From: Desulfatirhabdium butyrativorans | Lineage (GTDB): Bacteria > Desulfobacterota > Desulfobacteria > Desulfobacterales > DYRK01 | Length of the DNA stretch: 20,811 bases | Assembly (NCBI GenBank): GCA_020718785.1 | Contig: DYRK01000035.1 | Span: forward strand, 1-20,811 | Direction of reading: 5' to 3' | In this document: one piece after another, positions 7,435-13,822 of the stretch | Position numbering within the stretch: the stretch's first letter is position 1 | Layout: the number at the start of each line of letters is the position of its first letter | Notes under the pieces: model-generated | The model's database searches: none | What the model was told of the DNA's origin: nothing | Seen by the model: only the letters and a program-made list of their open reading frames with translations | Made by a program: the position numbers and the translations under genes

Positions 7435-8760
7435 TCATTTTTGCACGTCCTCCCCGCGATCAAGAATATTTTTCAGAAAAGTCCCTTTGGCACGCTCCAA
7501 TTTCAGCATAGCCAACTGAAAACCGTAACGCGATTCCGCCAGTTGTTTCTGCGATGTCACAAGGAGCGTGTTCGCATCTGTCACATCAAGGCTGTCTGCA
7601 AGCCCGTACCTGAACTGCTCGGCAACAGCATTGTAATTTTCACGTGCAAAATCAAGCTGATCTTTCAATGAGGTCAGAAGACTCCTGTGGGTCAGAAGTT
7701 CAAGCCGCGCCTGCTCTATTTCAAGGGCAATCTGCTTTGAAAGCGATTTGGCGGCAAGCTCTGCCTGCTGTTTCCGCGCAATGCTCTCCGCGACCCCGGC
7801 ATTACGCATCCCGCTGTCGAACAGGGTAAAATTGAATTTCAGGGACAGGGAAAGACTGTCCCTGCTCGGCGGAGACGGCTCCTGCTCATAATTCAGATAT
7901 GTTCCTTCCGCCATGATGAGGGGCCAGGACGCTCCGCGTGCAGCCTCAACCGAATTTTCAGCCATTTTTTTGTCGAGATTCAATGCCGCAAGTTCCGCCC
8001 GGTTTTCCAATCCTTCTTTTTTCAATGATTCCGGGTTGTCGCCGGAAAAAAAGTTTTCCATGGGACCGGGGTCTGTGATCTCATAGACAGCATCGGGCAG
8101 ACCCGCGGCATCTGCAAGAAATATTTTCGCAAGCCTCAGCGTATTTTCCGAGCGGATCAGTTCCGATTTTGACTGCGAAAGTTCGGCTTCGGCGCGGTAC
8201 CATGCTGTTTTTGTAACATCTTCAAGCTTGAGCCTTGCCGAAACAGCCTCTATATGTTTTTTCAGCCGCCCCACACCGGCTTCGGCGATTTCCACGGCTT
8301 TCATGCTTCTCAGAACATCGTAATATGCCGATGCGATACTGAAAAGATAATTTTCTTTCACCGCGCGGAGATCATATCTGCTTTTGGCGATGTTGTCTTC
8401 GGCTATATCAAGAAGAATCTGTTCCCTGCCGTTCAAGGTAAAGGACTGGGACAGTTTCAGTCCGTAAGCCCCTGACCATGAAGGCTGAAGCGTCATTCCC
8501 TGCGAGAGTTTTTCTTCGCTGTATTTTGTGTATTCACCGACTGCCGAAAGTTCGGGTCTGAGCGCGGCGTATGCTTTTTCCCTGTTTTTTTCGGCAATAA
8601 ATAAATCCTGTTCGGAAATTCCGATCTTTTCCGAAGTCTTGAGCGCGATACTGTAAAGATCGGAAAGCGAATAGGGTTTTTCTTCAGACAGGAATTCCGC
8701 GGCTTCTGTACGGCAGAACGCGGATACTATCAGCAGAAGCACTATGATTTTCTGTAACAT
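7435..8760 (-). CDS. TolC-family outer-membrane efflux/secretion channel
   Basis: A 441-residue protein of TolC/OEP size and pattern. An N-terminal signal peptide (KIIVLLLIVSAFCRTEA) is followed by two homologous halves rich in long Ala/Leu/Glu helices (SLSDLYSIALKTSEKIGISEQDL near the start, the second half from about residue 250). Both halves carry typical segments such as YGLKLSQSFTLNGR, LKFNFTLFDSG and AEQFRYGLADSLDVTDANT. TolC trimers form the outer-membrane exit duct for type I secretion or RND/MFS pumps. Neither the ABC/RND pump nor the adaptor is adjacent; the only same-strand neighbour is the downstream TpsB transporter. The start is ATG 8760, with only a weak aaagag directly before it. 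A TTGACA (8790-8795, minus strand) and an A/T tract lie just upstream but give no good -10. Confidence 0.87.
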   Translation of the reverse strand: MLQKIIVLLLIVSAFCRTEAAEFLSEEKPYSLSDLYSIALKTSEKIGISEQDLFIAEKNREKAYAALRPELSAVGEYTKYSEEKLSQGMTLQPSWSGAYGLKLSQSFTLNGREQILLDIAEDNIAKSRYDLRAVKENYLFSIASAYYDVLRSMKAVEIAEAGVGRLKKHIEAVSARLKLEDVTKTAWYRAEAELSQSKSELIRSENTLRLAKIFLADAAGLPDAVYEITDPGPMENFFSGDNPESLKKEGLENRAELAALNLDKKMAENSVEAARGASWPLIMAEGTYLNYEQEPSPPSRDSLSLSLKFNFTLFDSGMRNAGVAESIARKQQAELAAKSLSKQIALEIEQARLELLTHRSLLTSLKDQLDFARENYNAVAEQFRYGLADSLDVTDANTLLVTSQKQLAESRYGFQLAMLKLERAKGTFLKNILDRGEDVQK

Positions 8761-8820
8761 CTCTTTATGTTTAAAAATTTTTTTTATATTGTCAACAAAA
8801 AAAACATCCGGGATTCACAA

Positions 8821-9025
8821 AAGCGATTGAACAAATTCCCGTTCCCAAGCCGGGGCTTGGGAACGAGGCGGCTTGGAACGAGGCTCAAGCGATTGAACAA
8901 ATTCCCGTTCCCAAGCCGGGGCTTGGGAACGAGGCGGCTTGGAACGAGGCTCAAGCGATTGAACAAATTCCCGTTCCCAAGCCGGGGCTTGGGAACGAGG
9001 CAGCCGGGGCTTGGGAACGAGGCTC
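8821..9025. repeat. Tandem 66-bp repeat (about three units) built on palindrome family B
   Basis: Units begin at 8821, 8887 and 8953 with aagcgattgaacaaattccc. Units 1 and 2 are identical over 66 bases; unit 3 keeps the first 48 bases and then switches to an extra copy of gccggggcttgggaacgagg. Each unit holds the perfect palindrome cgttcccaagcc-gg-ggcttgggaacg (8840-8865 in unit 1). The core recurs singly at 18821-18846, 18916-18941 and 20757-20782. Because 66 is a multiple of three, open frames of 22-residue repeats run through both strands; I do not regard them as genes. The array lies upstream of both the TolC-like gene and hsp20. The rest of 8761-9100 is AT-rich without a gene. Confidence 0.93.
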
Positions 9026-9052
9026 AAAATTTATTTATAAACTTCCACCGCG

Positions 9053-9075
9053 AAAACGATTTGAAAAATCGTTTT
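9053..9075. repeat. Palindromic repeat, family D variant (aaaacgattt/aaatcgtttt)
   Basis: Ten-base arms aaaacgattt (9053-9062) and aaatcgtttt (9066-9075) surround GAA. It resembles the element at 7345-7369 with a changed stem sequence but preserved pairing: gactt/aagtc there and gattt/aaatc here. It lies about 27 bases upstream of the hsp20 promoter. Confidence 0.7.
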
Positions 9076-9101
9076 ACGGGGTCGGAAGTACCGGAAAATT
9101 A

Positions 9102-9130
9102 CTTGACAAATTATACAACTCCCCTAAAAT
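9102..9130 (+). promoter_or_regulatory. Promoter of hsp20, heat-shock (sigma-32-like) and/or housekeeping
   Basis: cttgaca (9102-9108) is followed after 12 bases by cccctaaaat (9121-9130). This resembles the sigma-32 pattern CTTGAAA - about 13 bases - CCCCAT. The same stretch also reads TTGACA (9103-9108), a 16-base spacer and TAAAAT (9125-9130), a good sigma-70 promoter. It lies about 95 bases upstream of the Hsp20 start codon. No CIRCE inverted repeat is seen. Which sigma factor is used is inference. Confidence 0.65.
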
Positions 9131-9156
9131 TCCATTTTTCCGCCGTCGAATTTTCC

Positions 9157-9206
9157 GAAAGTGAGAAGTGAGCAGGCTGCCGTTCAAATTCTCAATTCTC
9201 ACTTTC
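9157..9206. repeat. Family H inverted repeat in the hsp20 5' leader
   Basis: gaaagtgagaagtgag (9157-9172) is complementary to ctcaattctcactttc (9191-9206) at 15 of 16 positions with an 18-base loop. It is a member of the gagaagtgagaat family also seen at 1575-1593 and 2137-2216. Given the promoter at 9102-9130, it lies in the transcribed leader and ends 8 bases before the Shine-Dalgarno sequence caggag (9213-9218). Confidence 0.75.
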
Positions 9207-9224
9207 AACACTCAGGAGTTGAAT

Positions 9225-9689
9225 ATGGACTATATCAAAATACGTTTCGGAAAAGATTTTGACTGCTCAGATATCGGGTTCGAAAGAACCATCGAAGATG
9301 TTTTGCGTCCCGGCAATCTGATGCTGGGTCCGATGTTCAGGCTGTCCGAAAGGATATGGAAGCCCCAGATGGATATCTATGAAACCCCTGAAGAAATTTT
9401 TATTCTCGCTGAAATCGCAGGAGTTGTCAAAGAAAATCTGGAAGTGGAAATCAACGCAAAGGCTGTAAGGATTCAGGGAAACCGGTGTGAAATGCCACGG
9501 TCGGCGCATTCCACATACAGACTTGCGGAAATTCAGTACGGTAATTTCGAGCGTATTCTGTTTCTGCCGGAACTCATTGATACGGATAAAGTCAGTGCCA
9601 CTTATACGGACGGTTTTCTTAAAATCCGGCTTGCAAAATTGCCGCGTGACAGGTCCCATAAAATTCCCGTCTCAGACGGTCAGGGGTAA
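9225..9689 (+). CDS. Hsp20/alpha-crystallin small heat-shock protein
   Basis: A 154-residue small heat-shock protein, an ATP-independent holdase that binds unfolding proteins in the cytoplasm. The alpha-crystallin domain runs from about residue 45 to 140, starting WKPQMDIYETPEEIFILAEIAGV. It includes LEVEINAKAVRIQGNR, the YGNFERILFLPE segment typical of the family, and the closing motif ATYTDGFLKIRLAKL (A-x-x-x-G-x-L). The C-terminal tail has an I-x-V (KIPVSD). ATG 9225 is supported by caggag 6 bases upstream; the longer frame from 9168 begins in a repeat. lon starts 63 bases downstream, so the two probably form a heat-shock operon. The last residues and stop lie in a ggtcaggggtaa motif shared with two other genes here. 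Confidence 0.93.
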   Translation: MDYIKIRFGKDFDCSDIGFERTIEDVLRPGNLMLGPMFRLSERIWKPQMDIYETPEEIFILAEIAGVVKENLEVEINAKAVRIQGNRCEMPRSAHSTYRLAEIQYGNFERILFLPELIDTDKVSATYTDGFLKIRLAKLPRDRSHKIPVSDGQG

Positions 9690-9704
9690 AAAGCCGCACG
9701 TGCA

Positions 9705-9740
9705 AAAATGACCAATACTATTAAAATGACCAATTCATAG
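9705..9740 (+). other. Direct repeat and possible 10-codon leader ORF upstream of lon
   Basis: aaaatgaccaat occurs at 9705-9716 and again at 9723-9734. Read from ATG 9708 it gives a short open frame, MTNTIKMTNS, with a TAG stop at 9738-9740 directly before the lon ribosome-binding site ggagg (9742-9746). No good Shine-Dalgarno sequence precedes ATG 9708, so translation is doubtful and the repeat may be accidental. Confidence 0.3.
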
Positions 9741-9752
9741 CGGAGGTATCTG

Positions 9753-12098
9753 ATGAGCCAACAGCAGCAGGATATGAATACTGATAAACTGCCTGAAATT
9801 ATACCGATTCTGCCTTTATTCGACGCAGCCCTGTTTCCCAAAATGGTTCTGCCCCTGATGGTCATGCAGGGAGATTCTGTCCAATTGGTGGATGATGCCA
9901 TGTCCGGAAACCGTATCATCGGACTGGTGGTATCCAAACAGCAGGGCAATGAAAAAGCGGTTCAGACCCCGGCTGACCTGTATGAAGCCGGTACTGCCGC
10001 GCTTATTCTGAAAATGGCGAAAACCGAAGACAACAAAGCCAATCTGCTGGTGCAGGGATTAAGCCGGTTCCGCGTGAATGAATATGTCGCTGAAAAGCCC
10101 TATTTCAAGGGACGTGTGACCTACCTCCCGGATACAGGAGAAAAAGACAAGGAAACCGAAGCTCTGATGGCAAATCTCGTAGTCCTGTTCACGCGGATTG
10201 CAGAACTGTCGCCGGGTCTTCCCAGAGAAGTGGCGGGCATGGCAGGTTCCATCCATGATCCCGGCATTCTGGCAGATATGATCGCTTCCACCATCAATTC
10301 GGGCATTGAAGAGAAACAAAAAATTCTGGAAACAGAAAACATCAATGCCCGGTTAAGAGAAGTGACGCGGATGGCTGCCTATCAGTTGGAACTCCTTGAA
10401 CTGGGAAGCAAAATACAGAGTCAGGTCAAGGGAGACATGGACAAACAGCAGCGCGAATATTATCTGCGCCAGCAGTTGAAAGCTATCCGCGATGAACTCG
10501 GGGAAAAAGACGAACCCGGAGTCGAGATCGAAGAATATCGGACAAAAATAAAAGAGAAAAATCTGCCCGAAGAAGCGCGTAAAGAAGCGGAACGTGAACT
10601 GAACCGTCTGGCGCGTATGCATCCATCCTCCTCGGAATATACCGTATCCTCAACCTATTTGGACTGGCTCACCTCTATCCCGTGGAATGAAGGCACGCCG
10701 GACAATTTGAATATCCGGAAAGCCGGAAAAGTGCTTGATGAGGATCATTACGGACTTGAAAAAGCCAAGAAACGAATCATCGAGTACCTTGCGGTCCGCA
10801 AACTGAATCCCGATTCCAAAGGACCGATTCTTTGCTTTGCAGGTCCTCCGGGTACTGGCAAAACCTCTCTGGGACGTTCCGTGGCAAGAGCTTTGGGGCG
10901 TAAATTTATCCGCATTTCGCTGGGCGGTGTCCGGGATGAGGCGGAAATCAGGGGACATCGCCGCACTTATGTGGGCGCGCTCCCGGGCCGGATTATTCAG
11001 GGAATCCGCAGGGCAGAATCCAACAATCCTGTTTTCATGCTCGATGAAATTGACAAGGTGGGCAGCGATTTCCGGGGTGATCCTTCTTCGGCTTTGCTGG
11101 AAGTCTTAGACCCGGAACAGAATTTCAGTTTTTCCGATCATTATTTGGATGTGCAGTTCGATCTGTCCAAAGTCATGTTCATTACCACAGCCAATATTTT
11201 AGATACCATTCCCTCCGCGCTCCGCGACCGCATGGAAGTTTTGCAGCTTCCGGGCTATATGGATGAAGAGAAAGTCAAAATCGCAAACCGCTATCTCATC
11301 CCGCGGCAGCGCAAAGAAAACGGACTGAAACCCGAGCAGATTGTATTTTCGACCGGTGCAGTCAAACGCATTATTTCAGATTACACGCGTGAAGCCGGGC
11401 TGAGAAATTTAGAGCGTGAAATCGCCGCGATATGCCGAGGAGTCGCGACACGCATCGCCTCGGAAACCGCTGATTCCGTGACGGTCAAATCCGTAAATGT
11501 TCCCAAATACCTGGGGCCGGTGCGATTCACATCGGAGATGGCTGAAAGAGCCTCGACTCCGGGTGTGGCTATAGGGCTGGCATGGACCCAGTCCGGCGGA
11601 GACATTCTTTTTATAGAAGCAACAGCCATGAAGGGAAAGAAAGGGCTGACTCTGACCGGTCAGTTGGGGGATGTGATGAAAGAATCTGCCACAGCCGCTT
11701 TGAGTTTTATCAGGTCCAATGCCAAATTGCTTGGCATTGCCGAAGATTTCTTTGAAAATCAGGATATTCATATTCATGTGCCTGCGGGCGCGATTCCCAA
11801 AGACGGACCTTCAGCGGGCGTTACCATGCTGACCGCGCTGGCTTCGCTGCTAACCGGAAAAACGGTGCGGGAAAAACTTGCCATGACCGGAGAAATCACG
11901 CTGAGAGGGCAGGTTCTGCCTGTGGGCGGCATCAAGGAAAAAATGCTGGCTGCCCATCGTGCCGGGATCAAAACAGTCATAATGCCCAGACGAAACAAAA
12001 AGGATATAGAGGAAATTCCCAAAAAGGTACAGAAAGAAATCCGTTTCCATTTTGCGGATAACATGCCGGAAGTCCTGAAAATTGCTTTGAACAAATAG
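9753..12098 (+). CDS. lon: ATP-dependent protease Lon (LonA)
   Basis: A 781-residue LonA protease, normal length, degrading misfolded and regulatory proteins in the cytoplasm. The N-terminal substrate-recognition domain (about 14-210) is followed by a coiled-coil linker (KGDMDKQQREYYLRQQLKAI, 227-246). The AAA+ module has Walker A GPPGTGKT (364-371), Walker B VFMLDEIDK (427-435) and the RTYVGALPGRIIQ segment. The C-terminal peptidase domain carries the catalytic Ser687 (KDGPSAG) and Lys728 (GGIKEK). All key residues are present. ATG 9753 has ggagg 6 bases upstream. It follows hsp20 on the same strand, consistent with joint heat-shock control from the promoter at 9102-9130. Confidence 0.97.
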   Translation: MSQQQQDMNTDKLPEIIPILPLFDAALFPKMVLPLMVMQGDSVQLVDDAMSGNRIIGLVVSKQQGNEKAVQTPADLYEAGTAALILKMAKTEDNKANLLVQGLSRFRVNEYVAEKPYFKGRVTYLPDTGEKDKETEALMANLVVLFTRIAELSPGLPREVAGMAGSIHDPGILADMIASTINSGIEEKQKILETENINARLREVTRMAAYQLELLELGSKIQSQVKGDMDKQQREYYLRQQLKAIRDELGEKDEPGVEIEEYRTKIKEKNLPEEARKEAERELNRLARMHPSSSEYTVSSTYLDWLTSIPWNEGTPDNLNIRKAGKVLDEDHYGLEKAKKRIIEYLAVRKLNPDSKGPILCFAGPPGTGKTSLGRSVARALGRKFIRISLGGVRDEAEIRGHRRTYVGALPGRIIQGIRRAESNNPVFMLDEIDKVGSDFRGDPSSALLEVLDPEQNFSFSDHYLDVQFDLSKVMFITTANILDTIPSALRDRMEVLQLPGYMDEEKVKIANRYLIPRQRKENGLKPEQIVFSTGAVKRIISDYTREAGLRNLEREIAAICRGVATRIASETADSVTVKSVNVPKYLGPVRFTSEMAERASTPGVAIGLAWTQSGGDILFIEATAMKGKKGLTLTGQLGDVMKESATAALSFIRSNAKLLGIAEDFFENQDIHIHVPAGAIPKDGPSAGVTMLTALASLLTGKTVREKLAMTGEITLRGQVLPVGGIKEKMLAAHRAGIKTVIMPRRNKKDIEEIPKKVQKEIRFHFADNMPEVLKIALNK

Positions 12099-12152
12099 GG
12101 GAACCGAGGCTGTTCTTATCAACCTTCTACTTTGTTACGGAATTTTTTTGCC

Positions 12153-13088
12153 ATGAGAACGATGACATCAGTAGGGTGGAAACCCGCCGTGAAACCCGCG
12201 GCCGTCAATATCATTGCTGCCTGCACTTTTTTTCTGCTTTTTTGTCAAGGCTGTTCCCTCAGCAACGAGATGCTTTCCCCGACATCGGAGAGCGTACCTT
12301 CACGTTCAGGCGAAGATTCTTTCGCGGGCGAGGCTTACGACATTGAAAAAATATCTCCTGATTCTTATAAAAATGCAGCCTCTCATCTTTATGACAGACC
12401 GGGCGCGCCTCAGCCTTCAGATTCCGACGGGACCTGTGCTGTCCGGCCCTACAGGGTCATGGGAAAATGGTATAAGCCTCTGAAACATTCACGGGGATTC
12501 AGACAGGTGGGGGTTGCCTCGTGGTACGGGGAAGATTTTCACGGCAAACGTACATCATCCGGCGAGCCGTTTGATATGAACAGAGTTTCAGCCGCACATA
12601 AAATTCTTCCAATCGGCACTTATGTCAGAGTCCGCAATCTCAGAAACAACAGAGAAATAGATCTCAGAATCAATGACCGCGGCCCTTTTGTTGCCGGCAG
12701 AGTGATTGATCTTTCCAAAGCTGCGGCAAAAGAACTCGGAATTTACGGACCCGGAACCGCAGATGTGGAAGTGATAGCGCTCGGTGCGCCGGCACAGCTG
12801 ACCGCACAGCTCGGCGACAATCAGCCTTATGTTCCCATAGATTATTACAGCGGAATTTTTACCGTTCAGGTCGGGGCATTCGGCGATCTGGGCAATGCGA
12901 AAAAGCTCTGGAAACAGATGGATCAGGCATACCGGCATGCCCATGTCGCTCCTTACTTTCCCCATACGGGAAAAGGACGGCTGTACCGCGTGCTTGTGGG
13001 AAGATGCGCCTCGCTGGAACTGGCAGAGCAGTATGAGAAAATCATGAAACAGAACGGCTTTCCCGACGCTTTTCTGATTGCCGAATGA
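12153..13088 (+). CDS. rlpA: RlpA-like septal lytic transglycosylase lipoprotein (DPBB + SPOR)
   Basis: A 311-residue predicted lipoprotein. The hydrophobic stretch IIAACTFFLLFCQGC (20-34) ends in a plausible lipobox with Cys34, though Cys at -3 is atypical. A low-complexity linker leads to the double-psi beta-barrel RlpA domain (117-210, VGVASWYGEDFHGKRTSSGE). E138, H149 and D175 (NDRGPF) match catalytic residues described for Pseudomonas RlpA. A C-terminal SPOR domain (232-309, FTVQVGAFGDLGNAKKL) should bind denuded septal peptidoglycan. Role by family: cleavage of naked glycan strands during cell separation. The start is uncertain: ATG 12153 (chosen), ATG 12162 or TTG 12132; the Shine-Dalgarno sequence is weak. 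The n-region GWKPAVKPA resembles translated repeat. lon ends 54 bases upstream, so it may be read from the same transcript. Confidence 0.88.
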   Translation: MRTMTSVGWKPAVKPAAVNIIAACTFFLLFCQGCSLSNEMLSPTSESVPSRSGEDSFAGEAYDIEKISPDSYKNAASHLYDRPGAPQPSDSDGTCAVRPYRVMGKWYKPLKHSRGFRQVGVASWYGEDFHGKRTSSGEPFDMNRVSAAHKILPIGTYVRVRNLRNNREIDLRINDRGPFVAGRVIDLSKAAAKELGIYGPGTADVEVIALGAPAQLTAQLGDNQPYVPIDYYSGIFTVQVGAFGDLGNAKKLWKQMDQAYRHAHVAPYFPHTGKGRLYRVLVGRCASLELAEQYEKIMKQNGFPDAFLIAE

Positions 13089-13104
13089 GAATCAGAGCTT
13101 GCCT

Positions 13105-13136
13105 TTGGAAATCTCCGATGTTATTATATATATACT
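13105..13136 (+). promoter_or_regulatory. Candidate promoter for the tandem coiled-coil genes
   Basis: TTGGAA (13105-13110) is followed by an AT run with TATATA at 13127-13132 (spacer 16) or 13129-13134 (spacer 18). It lies in the 63-base gap after rlpA and just before ggagg (13142-13146). The -35 match is moderate. Confidence 0.35.
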
Positions 13137-13151
13137 TGTATGGAGGTGCTT

Positions 13152-13796
13152 ATGAAAGAAAGCCGGATGGACCGTATTGAAAAGGGAATGGAAGAGTTCT
13201 TCCGGGGAATGGCGGAACTCAGGGAATCTCAGAGAAAAACGGATGAGCAGATTCTCGAACTTAAAGAATCCCAGAAAAAAACAGATGAACAGATTCTCGA
13301 ACTGAAAGAATCTCAGAAAAAAACGGATGAGCAGCTTAAAAAGACCGTAAAAAAACTGGATGATATCGGCGCAAAGCTCGGAGAAATGGGAATTGTCCAG
13401 GGCAAAATTGCCGAAGACCTTTTTTACCGGAATGTGAAGCATGTTTTCGGTCAGAAGAATATCGCATTTTCGGATGTGCGGCGGAATCTGAAGAAAAGGG
13501 GAGTTGCCGAATACGACATCGTGGCCGTGGAAAAAGATACGGTTCTTGTGGTTTCGGTGAAAAACAAGCTGGAACGGTATATGATTGACAGCTTTTTAGA
13601 CGAAAAGCTCCCGAATTTCAGACTGGTTTTTCCCCAATACAGAGATTTCCGGCTTATAGGCGGAGTCGGGGCCCTTGTCATGGACGACGGAGTCGGGCGT
13701 TATGCCGAAAAAAAAGGGCTTTATGTGATGACTCAGAACGGAGAGGGCGGAGCAATGCTTGCCAACAGAAAGAATTTCACTGCAAAAGAGTTCTGA
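13152..13796 (+). CDS. Coiled-coil protein with restriction-endonuclease-like fold, copy 1
   Basis: A 214-residue protein of a family that combines an N-terminal coiled coil with a PD-(D/E)XK nuclease-like C-terminus (similar to DUF3782-type proteins; assignment from sequence pattern only). The coiled coil has three 14-residue units L-x-ESQ-x-KTDEQ-x (23-36, 37-50, 51-64), two heptads each. The C-terminal domain (about 80-214) has a candidate helix-1 acid E88, D122 in AEYDIVAVEKDTVLVVSVKNK, and S135-x-K137 where active nucleases have E-x-K; the missing Glu makes catalysis doubtful. ATG 13152 is chosen over ATG 13140 because ggagg (13142-13146) lies 5 bases upstream and copy 2 starts at the same residue. 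A near-duplicate follows 26 bases downstream. Function unknown. Confidence 0.8.
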   Translation: MKESRMDRIEKGMEEFFRGMAELRESQRKTDEQILELKESQKKTDEQILELKESQKKTDEQLKKTVKKLDDIGAKLGEMGIVQGKIAEDLFYRNVKHVFGQKNIAFSDVRRNLKKRGVAEYDIVAVEKDTVLVVSVKNKLERYMIDSFLDEKLPNFRLVFPQYRDFRLIGGVGALVMDDGVGRYAEKKGLYVMTQNGEGGAMLANRKNFTAKEF

Positions 13797-13822
13797 TTAT
13801 TCTGATTATCAGGAGGTGCTTT

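Noticed and set aside
8821..9025. CRISPR array
   Set aside because: Units are contiguous identical 66-base repeats with no unique spacers, and no cas genes are near.
8784..9027. Two minus-strand frames (60 and 70 residues) through the same array
   Set aside because: Same explanation: unit length divisible by three keeps all frames open; sequences read VPKPRLGNGNL-type, a familiar spurious translation of this palindrome.
8767..9171. 134-residue plus-strand frame with 22-residue repeats
   Set aside because: It is a translation of the 66-bp tandem palindrome array and flanks; the opposite strand is equally open, there is no ribosome-binding site, and the same palindrome occurs in non-coding gaps.
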